Origin: Opitutia bacterium
GTDB lineage: Bacteria; Verrucomicrobiota; Verrucomicrobiia; Opitutales; UBA953
Reading direction: 5' to 3'
DNA: 5,915 bases
Assembly: GCA_947460445.1 (NCBI GenBank)
Contig: CANHHS010000093.1
Location: 1-5,915 of the forward strand
Position numbers and translations under genes: made by a program. A model generated the notes under the pieces. The model saw nothing but the letters and a program-made list of their open reading frames with translations. It had not been told where the DNA came from and did no database searches. Shown one piece after another: positions 1 through 5,106 of the stretch (its first letter is position 1; every line of letters starts with the position of its first letter).

Positions 1-1048
1 TAGGGTTCTCGGCCTCAAAGTATGTTTCGCCGGCGGGAATTTGTGGACCTTCCGTCGTGATCATGAAGTTCTGGATTAACTCTTCCATCTTTGTCATGAC
101 CTTGCCTTTGGGTGGCATGATAATGCGGCGTTGATCTTCGCAAACGATAGCTCCGGAAGGCATGCGGTCGACGACTTGGCGGACAATGCGGACGGCCTGA
201 CGAATTTCTTCCATGCGCACGAGGTAACGGTCGTAACAATCACCCTTGGTGCCGACGGGGACATCAAAGTCGTACTGTTCGTAGCCCGAATACGGACGGT
301 CTTTGCGCAAATCCATGGCGACGCCTGACGCGCGTAAGTTTGCACCCGTTAAGCCGTAGCCAAGTGCGTCGGCCTTCGTGATCACACCGATGCCTTCGGT
401 GCGCTCGAGGAAGATGCGGTTGCGGGTTAAGAGGGTGTCAACCTCATCGACCACCTTGAGTACGCCGTCGCAGAAAGTACGTACGCGTTCGAGCCAACCT
501 TCAGGGAGGTCGCGAGCGACGCCCCCGATGCGGGTGTAGCTGGTGGTGAAGCGCGCCCCAGTTAGTTCTTCGAACAGAGTATAAAGTTTCTCGCGCTCAT
601 TGAAGGTATACATGAACACCGTCCACGCGCCTGTATCCATGGCGTAGACGCCGATACCGAGAAGGTGTGATGAAATACGGGCGAGTTCGCAGCAGGCCAC
701 GCGAATGGCTTCGCAGCGAGGTGGTACGCGGATGCCGGCTAAGTTCTCAACGGCGATGGCGTAAGCGACGTTGTTGGCGAGAGGTGCGAGGTAATCGAGA
801 CGATCCGTATAAGGAACGAATTGATTGTAGGTCATTGCTTCGGCGATTTTTTCGTCACCGCGGTGAAGGTAACCAATGACGGGGTCGCACGACGTTACAC
901 GATCTCCATCTAATTCCAGGCGCAGGCGAAGTACCCCGTGGGTTGCGGGATGCGAAGGGCCCATATTGAGCGTCATCTTCTCGCCGCTTAATTCATCGGA
1001 GCGGGCAGCAATGTCACCGAGCGAAATTTCTTTAGTGGTTTTGGACAT
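1..1048 (-). CDS. nuoD: NADH-quinone oxidoreductase subunit D (49 kDa subunit), 3' end cut by the window
   Basis: Peripheral-arm subunit of respiratory complex I. With NuoB it forms the quinone-reduction chamber at the membrane surface. The frame opens at an ATG (1048) and stays open to base 1, giving 349 residues; the family is about 400, so roughly the last 50 or more are outside the window. Visible family motifs are GPSHPATHGVLRL (residues 30-42), YLHRGDEKI (60-68), REKLYTLFEELTGARF (152-167), RIGGVARDLP (173-182), TGANLRASGV (234-243) and DFDVP (260-264). By alignment from memory with Thermus Nqo4 (His38, Tyr87), the quinone-headgroup residues would be H37 and Y86, and both are present. 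The gene starts 5 bp after the nuoC stop, so it is co-transcribed and probably translationally coupled. The only SD-like motif is a weak AAGG about 10 nt upstream. It is not fused to nuoC, unlike E. coli nuoCD. Identity is very sure. Confidence 0.97.
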   Translation of the reverse strand, partial: MSKTTKEISLGDIAARSDELSGEKMTLNMGPSHPATHGVLRLRLELDGDRVTSCDPVIGYLHRGDEKIAEAMTYNQFVPYTDRLDYLAPLANNVAYAIAVENLAGIRVPPRCEAIRVACCELARISSHLLGIGVYAMDTGAWTVFMYTFNEREKLYTLFEELTGARFTTSYTRIGGVARDLPEGWLERVRTFCDGVLKVVDEVDTLLTRNRIFLERTEGIGVITKADALGYGLTGANLRASGVAMDLRKDRPYSGYEQYDFDVPVGTKGDCYDRYLVRMEEIRQAVRIVRQVVDRMPSGAIVCEDQRRIIMPPKGKVMTKMEELIQNFMITTEGPQIPAGETYFEAENP

Positions 1049-1053
1049 GGTGC

Positions 1054-1665
1054 TTAGGCCTTGGGATTTTCTTCGCTCCAGGATTCGTCCCGAGCGATGG
1101 GTTCTGCTTTCGCCATTGTGCCGCCAGGGGAAACGAAGGGTCCGCCCATCATCGGGGCAGCTTCAACGCGACGTCCGGTGACGGCGGCGACGTCGGCCGC
1201 AGGGAGATCGACTTCGACGCCAGCGAGCGGGAATTCTTTACGGAGCGGGTGGTGGGGGTAACTGTCCCACATGAGAATACGGCGAAGGTCTGGGTGTCCG
1301 TCGAAGCGGATACCAAACATATCAAAGACTTCACGCTCGTGCCAATTCGCGCCTGGATGGAGTGCACTCACGCTCGGCACGGAGGGTGCAGCATCGTTGG
1401 GGCATGCAGCCGCAAGGCGCACATAAGCATGGTGCGTTGAGCCGATGAGGTGAATGATAACAGAGAAGCGTGGCAAAATCGCTGGACCGCGATCTAGACC
1501 ACACAGATCAGTCAGCAGGTCGAAACCGTGTGTGTCGCGCAGGTATTGAACGACTTGAGCGAGCGATGCAGCCGGCACATCGAATGCTGGCATGTCTTTG
1601 GAAGCGCGCGTCGTAAGACCCGGGAAACGTGCGGCGAGATCAGCTGAAAGGGCAGCGGTATCCAT
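1054..1665 (-). CDS. nuoC: NADH-quinone oxidoreductase subunit C (30 kDa subunit)
   Basis: Scaffold subunit of the complex I peripheral arm, contacting NuoB and NuoD. From the ATG at 1665 the product is 203 residues. The 30 kDa signature is clear: WHEREVFDMFGIRFDGHPDL (108-127), then RRIL (128-131) and HHPLRKEFPL (138-147). The frame also offers a GTG at 1725 that would add 20 residues and overlap nuoB by 59 bp. I prefer the ATG because it lies one base after the nuoB stop (TAA-T-ATG), a typical coupled junction, and because the GTG has no properly spaced ribosome site (its GAGG abuts the codon). No SD precedes the ATG either, so coupling to nuoB translation is likely. After the conserved core, a tail (about 171-203) rich in Gly, Pro, Ala and Glu and containing GGPFVSPGG has no function I can assign. 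It ends 5 bp before nuoD. Confidence 0.95.
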   Translation of the reverse strand: MDTAALSADLAARFPGLTTRASKDMPAFDVPAASLAQVVQYLRDTHGFDLLTDLCGLDRGPAILPRFSVIIHLIGSTHHAYVRLAAACPNDAAPSVPSVSALHPGANWHEREVFDMFGIRFDGHPDLRRILMWDSYPHHPLRKEFPLAGVEVDLPAADVAAVTGRRVEAAPMMGGPFVSPGGTMAKAEPIARDESWSEENPKA

Positions 1666-1666
1666 A

Positions 1667-2233
1667 TTAGCCAACAATCTTGGTCTCAACGGTGCGTCCG
1701 CGGAAAGTTCTGCGAAGCGATCCACCCTCGGTACGGATTTTTTCCTGGAGCAGCATCATGCCGTCGAGAAGTGCTTCGGGGCGAGGTGGGCAGCCTGAAA
1801 TATAAATGTCGACCGGGACAATTCGGTCGACGCCTTGAAGGGTTGCGTAGGATCGGTACATGCCGCCCGAAGATGCACAAGCGCCCATGGCTACGACCCA
1901 TTTTGGCTCTGCCATTTGGTCGTAAATACGACGGACGACTTCAGCCATTTTGTAGGTGACGGTGCCGGCAACAATCATGCAGTCGGCTTGGCGCGGGGAG
2001 AAGCGCATCACTTCCATGCCGAAGCGCGAAATATCAAAGCGGGATCCACCAGCAGCCATGAGCTCAATGGCACAGCAAGCGAGCCCCATGGGCATTGGCC
2101 AGACGGAGTGACTGCGAACCCAGTTCACAACGGCGTCGGCGCGGGTCACAATGACTTCACCCTCTACCTTGCTGTTATAGGCGTATTCGGTGGTGGCCAT
2201 AGTCGTTGGCCGAAAGTTAGGAGAGCCCCCCAT
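1667..2233 (-). CDS. nuoB: NADH-quinone oxidoreductase subunit B (PSST/20 kDa, cluster N2)
   Basis: Complex I subunit that binds the terminal [4Fe-4S] cluster N2 and hands electrons to quinone. The ligand pattern is intact in the 188-residue product: tandem C53-C54 in GLACCAIELM, C119 in GACASSGG and C148 in SGCPPRPE. RFGMEVMRFSPRQAD (70-84) and the VAGTVTYKM segment (88-96) are also typical. Start choice is open. The ATG at 2233 gives 188 residues; a second ATG at 2200 (MATTEYAYN) gives 177. Neither has a Shine-Dalgarno motif, and the first 11 residues look unlike the family core, so the shorter form is possible. It is the first nuo gene here: the expected nuoA is not upstream, and pit ends 65 bp away in the same direction. 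nuoC follows after one base. The identification is certain; only the start is not. Confidence 0.96.
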   Translation of the reverse strand: MGGSPNFRPTTMATTEYAYNSKVEGEVIVTRADAVVNWVRSHSVWPMPMGLACCAIELMAAGGSRFDISRFGMEVMRFSPRQADCMIVAGTVTYKMAEVVRRIYDQMAEPKWVVAMGACASSGGMYRSYATLQGVDRIVPVDIYISGCPPRPEALLDGMMLLQEKIRTEGGSLRRTFRGRTVETKIVG

Positions 2234-2246
2234 GGGAGCAAGCGGG

Positions 2247-2278
2247 AAGGGGTAAAAACTGTGCTTTTTATGCCCCTT
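2247..2278 (-). other. Bulged stem-loop between pit and nuoB
   Basis: Read on the minus strand, AAGGGG pairs with CCCCTT and TAAAAA pairs with TTTTTA, around a 6-nt loop (GCACAG) and with a 2-nt bulge (CA) on the 5' side. That gives 12 base pairs in total. It lies 3' of the pit stop (2299-2301) and ends 13 bp before the upstream nuoB ATG. It is not a textbook intrinsic terminator, because no T-run follows the stem. It may be a weak terminator or processing site for the DUF47-pit transcript, a leader structure for nuoB, or chance. Only the pairing itself is seen in the sequence. Confidence 0.5.
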
Positions 2279-2290
2279 TATGCCCCTTCA
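2271..2290. repeat. 10-bp tandem repeat in the pit-nuoB gap
   Basis: Two adjacent copies, TGCCCCTTTA and TGCCCCTTCA on the plus strand, differ at one position. Both contain the CCCCTT that forms one arm of the neighbouring stem-loop (2273-2278 and 2283-2288), so the AAGGGG at 2247-2252 could pair with either copy. No function can be assigned; it may be a slippage duplication. Confidence 0.5.
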
Positions 2291-2298
2291 TCTGTGCG

Positions 2299-3411
2299 TC
2301 AGTTTGCCAGGCCAACGGCGAAGATGAATCGATAGAAGATATAACCAAGGGTCATGGTGACAGGGATGGTCAGCACCCAGGCCCAAACAATCCGCCCGAC
2401 CAAGCCCCATTTAACGGCATCAAAGCGCTTGGTTGCCCCCACGCCCAAGATTGAGGTCGAAATGACGTGGGTGGTTGAAAGTGGAATGCCCATTTCAGAA
2501 GCACCGTGTATGGTGAGTGCCGCCGCAGTTTCTGCAGCGAATCCGTGCACAGGTTGTAGCTTCACCATTTTATGTCCCATCGTACGAATAATGCGCCAGC
2601 CACCTGCCGCAGTGCCGAGTGCCATGGTGATAGCACAGAGAGCGATGACCCAAACGGGCGCATGCTCGACGACACCCTTTTCATTTAATGTCGGGCGCAT
2701 GAACTCAAGCCATTGCGGAATATGGTCAAAAGCGTGTGATGTGGAGCCAACAATTAACGCGAAGGTAATGATACCAACGGTTTTTTGCGCATCGTTTGAT
2801 CCATGTGAGAAACCCATCATGCCAGCAGATATCAACTGCAGTTTACCAAAAGATTTTTGTACCTTACTCGGGCGCATCGACCAGCGAACAATGATCGCCG
2901 TTAAGATGACCATGAAAATAACCCCGAGGGTGAATCCGATGAACGGCGAGATAATCATCGGCTTGATGAGCTTAGGCCACAGGCCGACAGTTTTGCCGGC
3001 AGCGTCTTTGCTGTCCCATAGTAACTGACCCCATTGCATGTGGGTTTGACCAAGCACGCCACCGCAGAGACCGCCAATAAGTGCGTGCGACGAACTTGAG
3101 GGAATTCCGTACCACCACGTGAGCAGATTCCAAACGATTCCACCCATCAGGCCACAGGCAATGGCAAGTTGAGCCACCTGGAATCCAGGCGTAATGTTAA
3201 TGTAACCCGAGTAGATGGTCTTAGCGACGGCTGTACCCCAGAATGCCCCAATAAGATTGGTAAAGGCTGCCAGCATGATTGCTTGGCGTGGCGTGAGCAC
3301 ACGGGTTGAAACGACCGTAGCGATGGCGTTGGCAGCGTCGTGAAAGCCGTTGATGTATTCAAAAACAACGGCTGTCAGGATCACCAACAGCATTAACAAA
3401 AAGGGGTCCAT
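2299..3411 (-). CDS. pit: PiT-family low-affinity inorganic phosphate transporter
   Basis: Inner-membrane permease for inorganic phosphate (probably as metal-phosphate, driven by an ion gradient, as known for PiT proteins). The 370-residue product is strongly hydrophobic, with around ten membrane segments by eye. It shows the duplicated PiT signature: GFHDAANAIATVVSTR (22-37) in the N-terminal half and GFSHGSNDAQKTVGII (200-215) in the C-terminal half. Each is followed by a Ser/Thr-rich substrate loop, GIPSSSSHALIGG (102-114) and GIPLSTTHVISTSILGVG (308-325). A more polar stretch between about residues 180 and 195 precedes the second half, and there is another soluble stretch near 225-250. 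Length is shorter than E. coli PitA (about 500) but normal for the DUF47-linked subgroup. The gene begins 19 bp after the DUF47 stop, so the two form one operon. Only a weak AGG precedes the ATG. Confidence 0.96.
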   Translation of the reverse strand: MDPFLLMLLVILTAVVFEYINGFHDAANAIATVVSTRVLTPRQAIMLAAFTNLIGAFWGTAVAKTIYSGYINITPGFQVAQLAIACGLMGGIVWNLLTWWYGIPSSSSHALIGGLCGGVLGQTHMQWGQLLWDSKDAAGKTVGLWPKLIKPMIISPFIGFTLGVIFMVILTAIIVRWSMRPSKVQKSFGKLQLISAGMMGFSHGSNDAQKTVGIITFALIVGSTSHAFDHIPQWLEFMRPTLNEKGVVEHAPVWVIALCAITMALGTAAGGWRIIRTMGHKMVKLQPVHGFAAETAAALTIHGASEMGIPLSTTHVISTSILGVGATKRFDAVKWGLVGRIVWAWVLTIPVTMTLGYIFYRFIFAVGLAN

Positions 3412-3430
3412 CGCCTAAGGCTTCAGCTGT

Positions 3431-4072
3431 TTAGCTATACTTAAGGGCGGTCTGGAATACGACCTTGCCGGCATCGCGGCAGTGGTCGATGGCACGCTCT
3501 AAGAGTTCGTAAATATCTTTGAGGATGACGACTTCCTTGGCGTCGACGTTGCCCTGATACAAGTCGCGGAGTAAGCCTACCATGAGTTTGTCGGCATCGC
3601 CTTCGATGGTCTGTAGCACTTCATAGGCATCCCTAATTTTATCGACATCCGAGAGTTTGCGAAGGCTAGCAACCATTCCGGAAAGAACTTCGGTCGCCTG
3701 TTCAAGCATGCGGACTTGTTTAGTCACAATGTCTGCGGCGAACTGGGTTGGGCAAATCGCCATGCGCTCGGCGATTTTTTCGGAGGTCTTGGGAATCTTG
3801 TAGAGTGCGTTGGCCAGCGCTTCGATATCCTCGCGTTCAATTGGAGTGATGAAAGTGGCACAGAGCTCTTCAGTGATCGACCGACCTAAGCGCTTATCTT
3901 TACGCCGACTGGCGACGAGTGCGGTCAGGGCGTTCTCGAAATCTGGTTTTCCAATGGCGGCGTGGACGCGCGAGAGCGCCCGAGCACTGATACACGCTTC
4001 TTCGGCGCTCGCTTCGAGCAGTTCGTAAAACTTCTCATCTTTACCGAGCATTTTTTGGATGAACGATTTCAT
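3431..4072 (-). CDS. DUF47 / PhoU-like protein, Pit-associated (OrfA type)
   Basis: Cytosolic all-helical protein of the PhoU-like DUF47 family (TIGR00153-type), 213 residues, the usual family length. The hallmark TFITPIEREDIEALANALY is at residues 73-91. Acidic metal-binding-type helices follow: TIEGDADKL (155-163) and LKDIYELLERAIDHCRDAG (184-202). There are no membrane segments or signal peptide. In known genomes this family is nearly always encoded beside a PiT permease and is thought to modulate it. The order here (DUF47 then pit, 19 bp apart) matches orfA-pit of Sinorhizobium meliloti, which is repressed by PhoB at low phosphate. The sequence before the ATG (CACCTTCACACCCACCC) has no SD motif. 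The classical PhoU of the Pst system is a related but different protein, so I leave the symbol empty. The first gene of the leftward operon, it faces the TGTAAC-rich divergent region. Confidence 0.93.
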   Translation of the reverse strand: MKSFIQKMLGKDEKFYELLEASAEEACISARALSRVHAAIGKPDFENALTALVASRRKDKRLGRSITEELCATFITPIEREDIEALANALYKIPKTSEKIAERMAICPTQFAADIVTKQVRMLEQATEVLSGMVASLRKLSDVDKIRDAYEVLQTIEGDADKLMVGLLRDLYQGNVDAKEVVILKDIYELLERAIDHCRDAGKVVFQTALKYS

Positions 4073-4122
4073 GGGTGGGTGTGAAGGTGATTGCCCCTAC
4101 ACGAACAGGTCGCAAGCCCTCT

Positions 4123-4140
4123 CTGACACATATCTGTAAC
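4123..4140 (+). promoter_or_regulatory. Pho-box-like site 1 (candidate PhoB site)
   Basis: CTGACACATATCTGTAAC matches the E. coli Pho-box consensus (CTGTCATA-WAW-CTGTCAY) at 15 of 18 positions by eye, with the required 11-bp spacing between the two heptamers (CTGACAC and CTGTAAC). It lies 50 bp before the DUF47 start but is oriented toward the rightward operon. A repressor-like position over the leftward promoter is therefore conceivable. The match is seen directly; PhoB binding is inferred. Confidence 0.45.
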
Positions 4141-4164
4141 ATCCGTAACATCAGTTTGTTACAG
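4134..4164. repeat. Inverted repeat CTGTAAC-N17-GTTACAG plus 9-bp direct repeat
   Basis: A perfect 7-bp dyad (4134-4140 and 4158-4164) is separated by 17 bp. The left arm is also the first unit of a tandem pair CTGTAACAT / CCGTAACAT (4134-4142 and 4143-4151), which differ at two positions. Such symmetry suggests an operator for a dimeric regulator; the 17-bp spacing puts arm centres about 24 bp apart, a little over two helical turns. The regulator is unknown; it could be PhoB or another protein. Confidence 0.45.
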
Positions 4165-4211
4165 AGGTGACGATTGTGTAACGGGGCACTCGTGACAAGT
4201 CCTTAACCCGT

Positions 4212-4229
4212 TCGTCATAAACGTGTAAC
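4212..4229 (+). promoter_or_regulatory. Pho-box-like site 2 upstream of the phosphoesterase gene
   Basis: TCGTCATAAACGTGTAAC matches the Pho-box consensus at 13 of 18 positions by eye, including an unbroken GTCATAAA core in the first half and TGT-A-C in the second. It ends 22 bp before the GTG start. Its 3' end is 10 bp before a -10-like hexamer, the spacing at which PhoB-activated E. coli promoters place the box instead of a -35. It is a candidate activator site for the phosphoesterase-glycosyltransferase operon. Confidence 0.45.
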
Positions 4230-4239
4230 CGTTGCCGCT

Positions 4240-4245
4240 TACTGT
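4240..4245 (+). promoter_or_regulatory. Candidate -10 element TACTGT for the rightward operon
   Basis: TACTGT keeps the most important -10 bases (T1, A2, T6) and sits 10 bp after Pho-box-like site 2. Start of transcription would fall about 4251-4252, on the GTG codon itself, implying a leaderless mRNA. The hexamer alone is weak; its spacing to the box is what makes it worth listing. The palindrome GTTTAAAC (4244-4251) overlaps it and abuts the start codon. Confidence 0.3.
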
Positions 4246-4251
4246 TTAAAC

Positions 4252-5103
4252 GTGATTCAACCTATATCTGAAGTACCAACCACACCCAAAATTAAACACG
4301 GTAAACTTCGGTTACGCACGTTGATCCTGTCCGACTTACACCTCGGAACAAAGGAAGCCCAGGCTCTGCCGCTCCTACAAATTCTCCGCGGTATCCACTG
4401 CGAGAAACTCATTCTGAATGGCGACATCATCGACCTGTGGTCGCTCCAGAGAAAAAATAATTGGTTACCTGCACACACAGCGGTCATTCGCCGTATTTTG
4501 AAAATGGCGGAAAAAGATGGGACCCGGATTGTTTACCTTCGTGGCAACCATGATGACTTTATCGGTCGGTTGTTGCCACTGGGCTTAGATCGCATGGAGC
4601 TTGCTGAAGAACATATCCACCACGCGGGCGATGGTCGCCGTTACCTCTGCATCCACGGAGATGCCTTTGACACCGTGACAACAAAGATGCGCTGGCTCGC
4701 AGTCATTGGAGACATCTCTTACCAATTTTTACTGGAGCTTAATCGCACCTATAACGTCTGGCGTCGCTGGCGCGGCAAAGAGTACTTCTCTTTGTCTCAG
4801 GCAATTAAAGGTAAGGTTAAACAAGCGGTGAGTTTTATCTCGAGCTTCGAAGATCACATCCGGGGTTTGGCAGCACGTCGAGGCTGCGAGGGTGTGATGT
4901 GCGGCCACATTCATAAGGCGGAAGACCGAGTGATCGGCGGCGTGCGTTACCTTAATTCAGGGGATTGGGTGGAGTCGCTCACGGCGATTGTCGAAGAGAT
5001 GGATGGCAGTGTGCGCGTCGTTGATCGCGTCGAGTTGCAATCGCGTATTGCGACTGCTCAAGAGCAAGCTGCCCAGGAGCAAGCCACTCAGGCCCTTGTT
5101 TAA
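4252..5103 (+). CDS. PlcP-like / LpxH-like metallophosphoesterase (COG2908 type)
   Basis: Two-metal calcineurin-like phosphoesterase of 283 residues with all core motifs: SDLHLG (D28, H30), NGDIIDLW (D58), RGNHDD (N99, H100), IHGDAFD (H135) and CGHIHKAE (H219, H221). No signal peptide or membrane helix is evident. E. coli LpxH is shorter (240 residues) and has GNRD in place of GNHD, so this is probably not classical LpxH. The layout RTLILSDLHLGT and the late GHIHKAE resemble PlcP, the bacterial phospholipase C that releases diacylglycerol from phospholipids at low phosphate and is often mis-annotated as UDP-2,3-diacylglucosamine hydrolase. Coupling to a glycolipid-type glycosyltransferase 3 bp downstream supports that reading. 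An LpxH-like lipid A role remains possible. The start is GTG at 4252: an in-frame TAA lies at 4204-4206 and no other start codon intervenes. No SD is present. The tail (about 268-283) is Gln/Ala-rich (QEQAAQEQATQ). Confidence 0.88.
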   Translation: MIQPISEVPTTPKIKHGKLRLRTLILSDLHLGTKEAQALPLLQILRGIHCEKLILNGDIIDLWSLQRKNNWLPAHTAVIRRILKMAEKDGTRIVYLRGNHDDFIGRLLPLGLDRMELAEEHIHHAGDGRRYLCIHGDAFDTVTTKMRWLAVIGDISYQFLLELNRTYNVWRRWRGKEYFSLSQAIKGKVKQAVSFISSFEDHIRGLAARRGCEGVMCGHIHKAEDRVIGGVRYLNSGDWVESLTAIVEEMDGSVRVVDRVELQSRIATAQEQAAQEQATQALV

Positions 5104-5106
5104 TCC

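Larger units (their letters stand above)
4073..4251. promoter_or_regulatory. Divergent intergenic region with TGTAAC half-site cluster
   Basis: 179 bp separate the start codons of two diverging operons, so both promoters should lie here. Hexamers of the form (T/C)GTAAC occur at 4135-4140, 4144-4149, 4177-4182 and 4224-4229, and inverted at 4158-4163: five in about 95 bp. Two stretches also fit the Pho-box pattern (listed separately). I see no convincing -10/-35 pair for the leftward operon. There is no small gene, tRNA or strong terminator in the gap. Confidence 0.65.

Noticed and set aside
667..1181. Short plus-strand frames (667-879 and 876-1181) opposite nuoD and nuoC
   Set aside because: Arg/Ser-rich translations antisense to well-conserved complex I genes. 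The nuoD frame is open over the whole stretch.
2247..2278. Intrinsic rho-independent terminator for pit
   Set aside because: The stem-loop is real, but no T-run follows it on the minus strand and the stem is AT-rich near the loop, so I list it only as a structure of unknown role.
1835..2335. A 166-codon plus-strand frame across nuoB and the pit-nuoB gap
   Set aside because: Antisense to the invariant cluster-N2 region of nuoB; the translation is of low plausibility and resembles no family known to me.
2354..3028. A 224-codon open frame on the plus strand inside pit
   Set aside because: It is antisense to the conserved PiT core, its translation is Cys/Met/Pro-rich with no recognisable motif, and it has no start signals. 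It is a shadow of the codon pattern of pit.
3412..3430. GCCTTAGGC palindrome in the DUF47-pit gap as a regulatory site
   Set aside because: It is too short and lies in a 19-bp intra-operon gap; it is most likely chance.
4073..4251. CRISPR-like or mobile-element explanation for the repeated TGTAAC units
   Set aside because: The units are only 6-9 bp, irregularly spaced and lie strictly between two divergent promoters. There are no long repeats, spacers, transposase or target-site duplications.
4252..5103. Annotation as LpxH (UDP-2,3-diacylglucosamine diphosphatase of lipid A synthesis)
   Set aside because: GNHD instead of the GNRD of LpxH, greater length, and operon context with a glycolipid-type glycosyltransferase fit a PlcP-like or other COG2908 member better. 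It is not excluded, only less likely.
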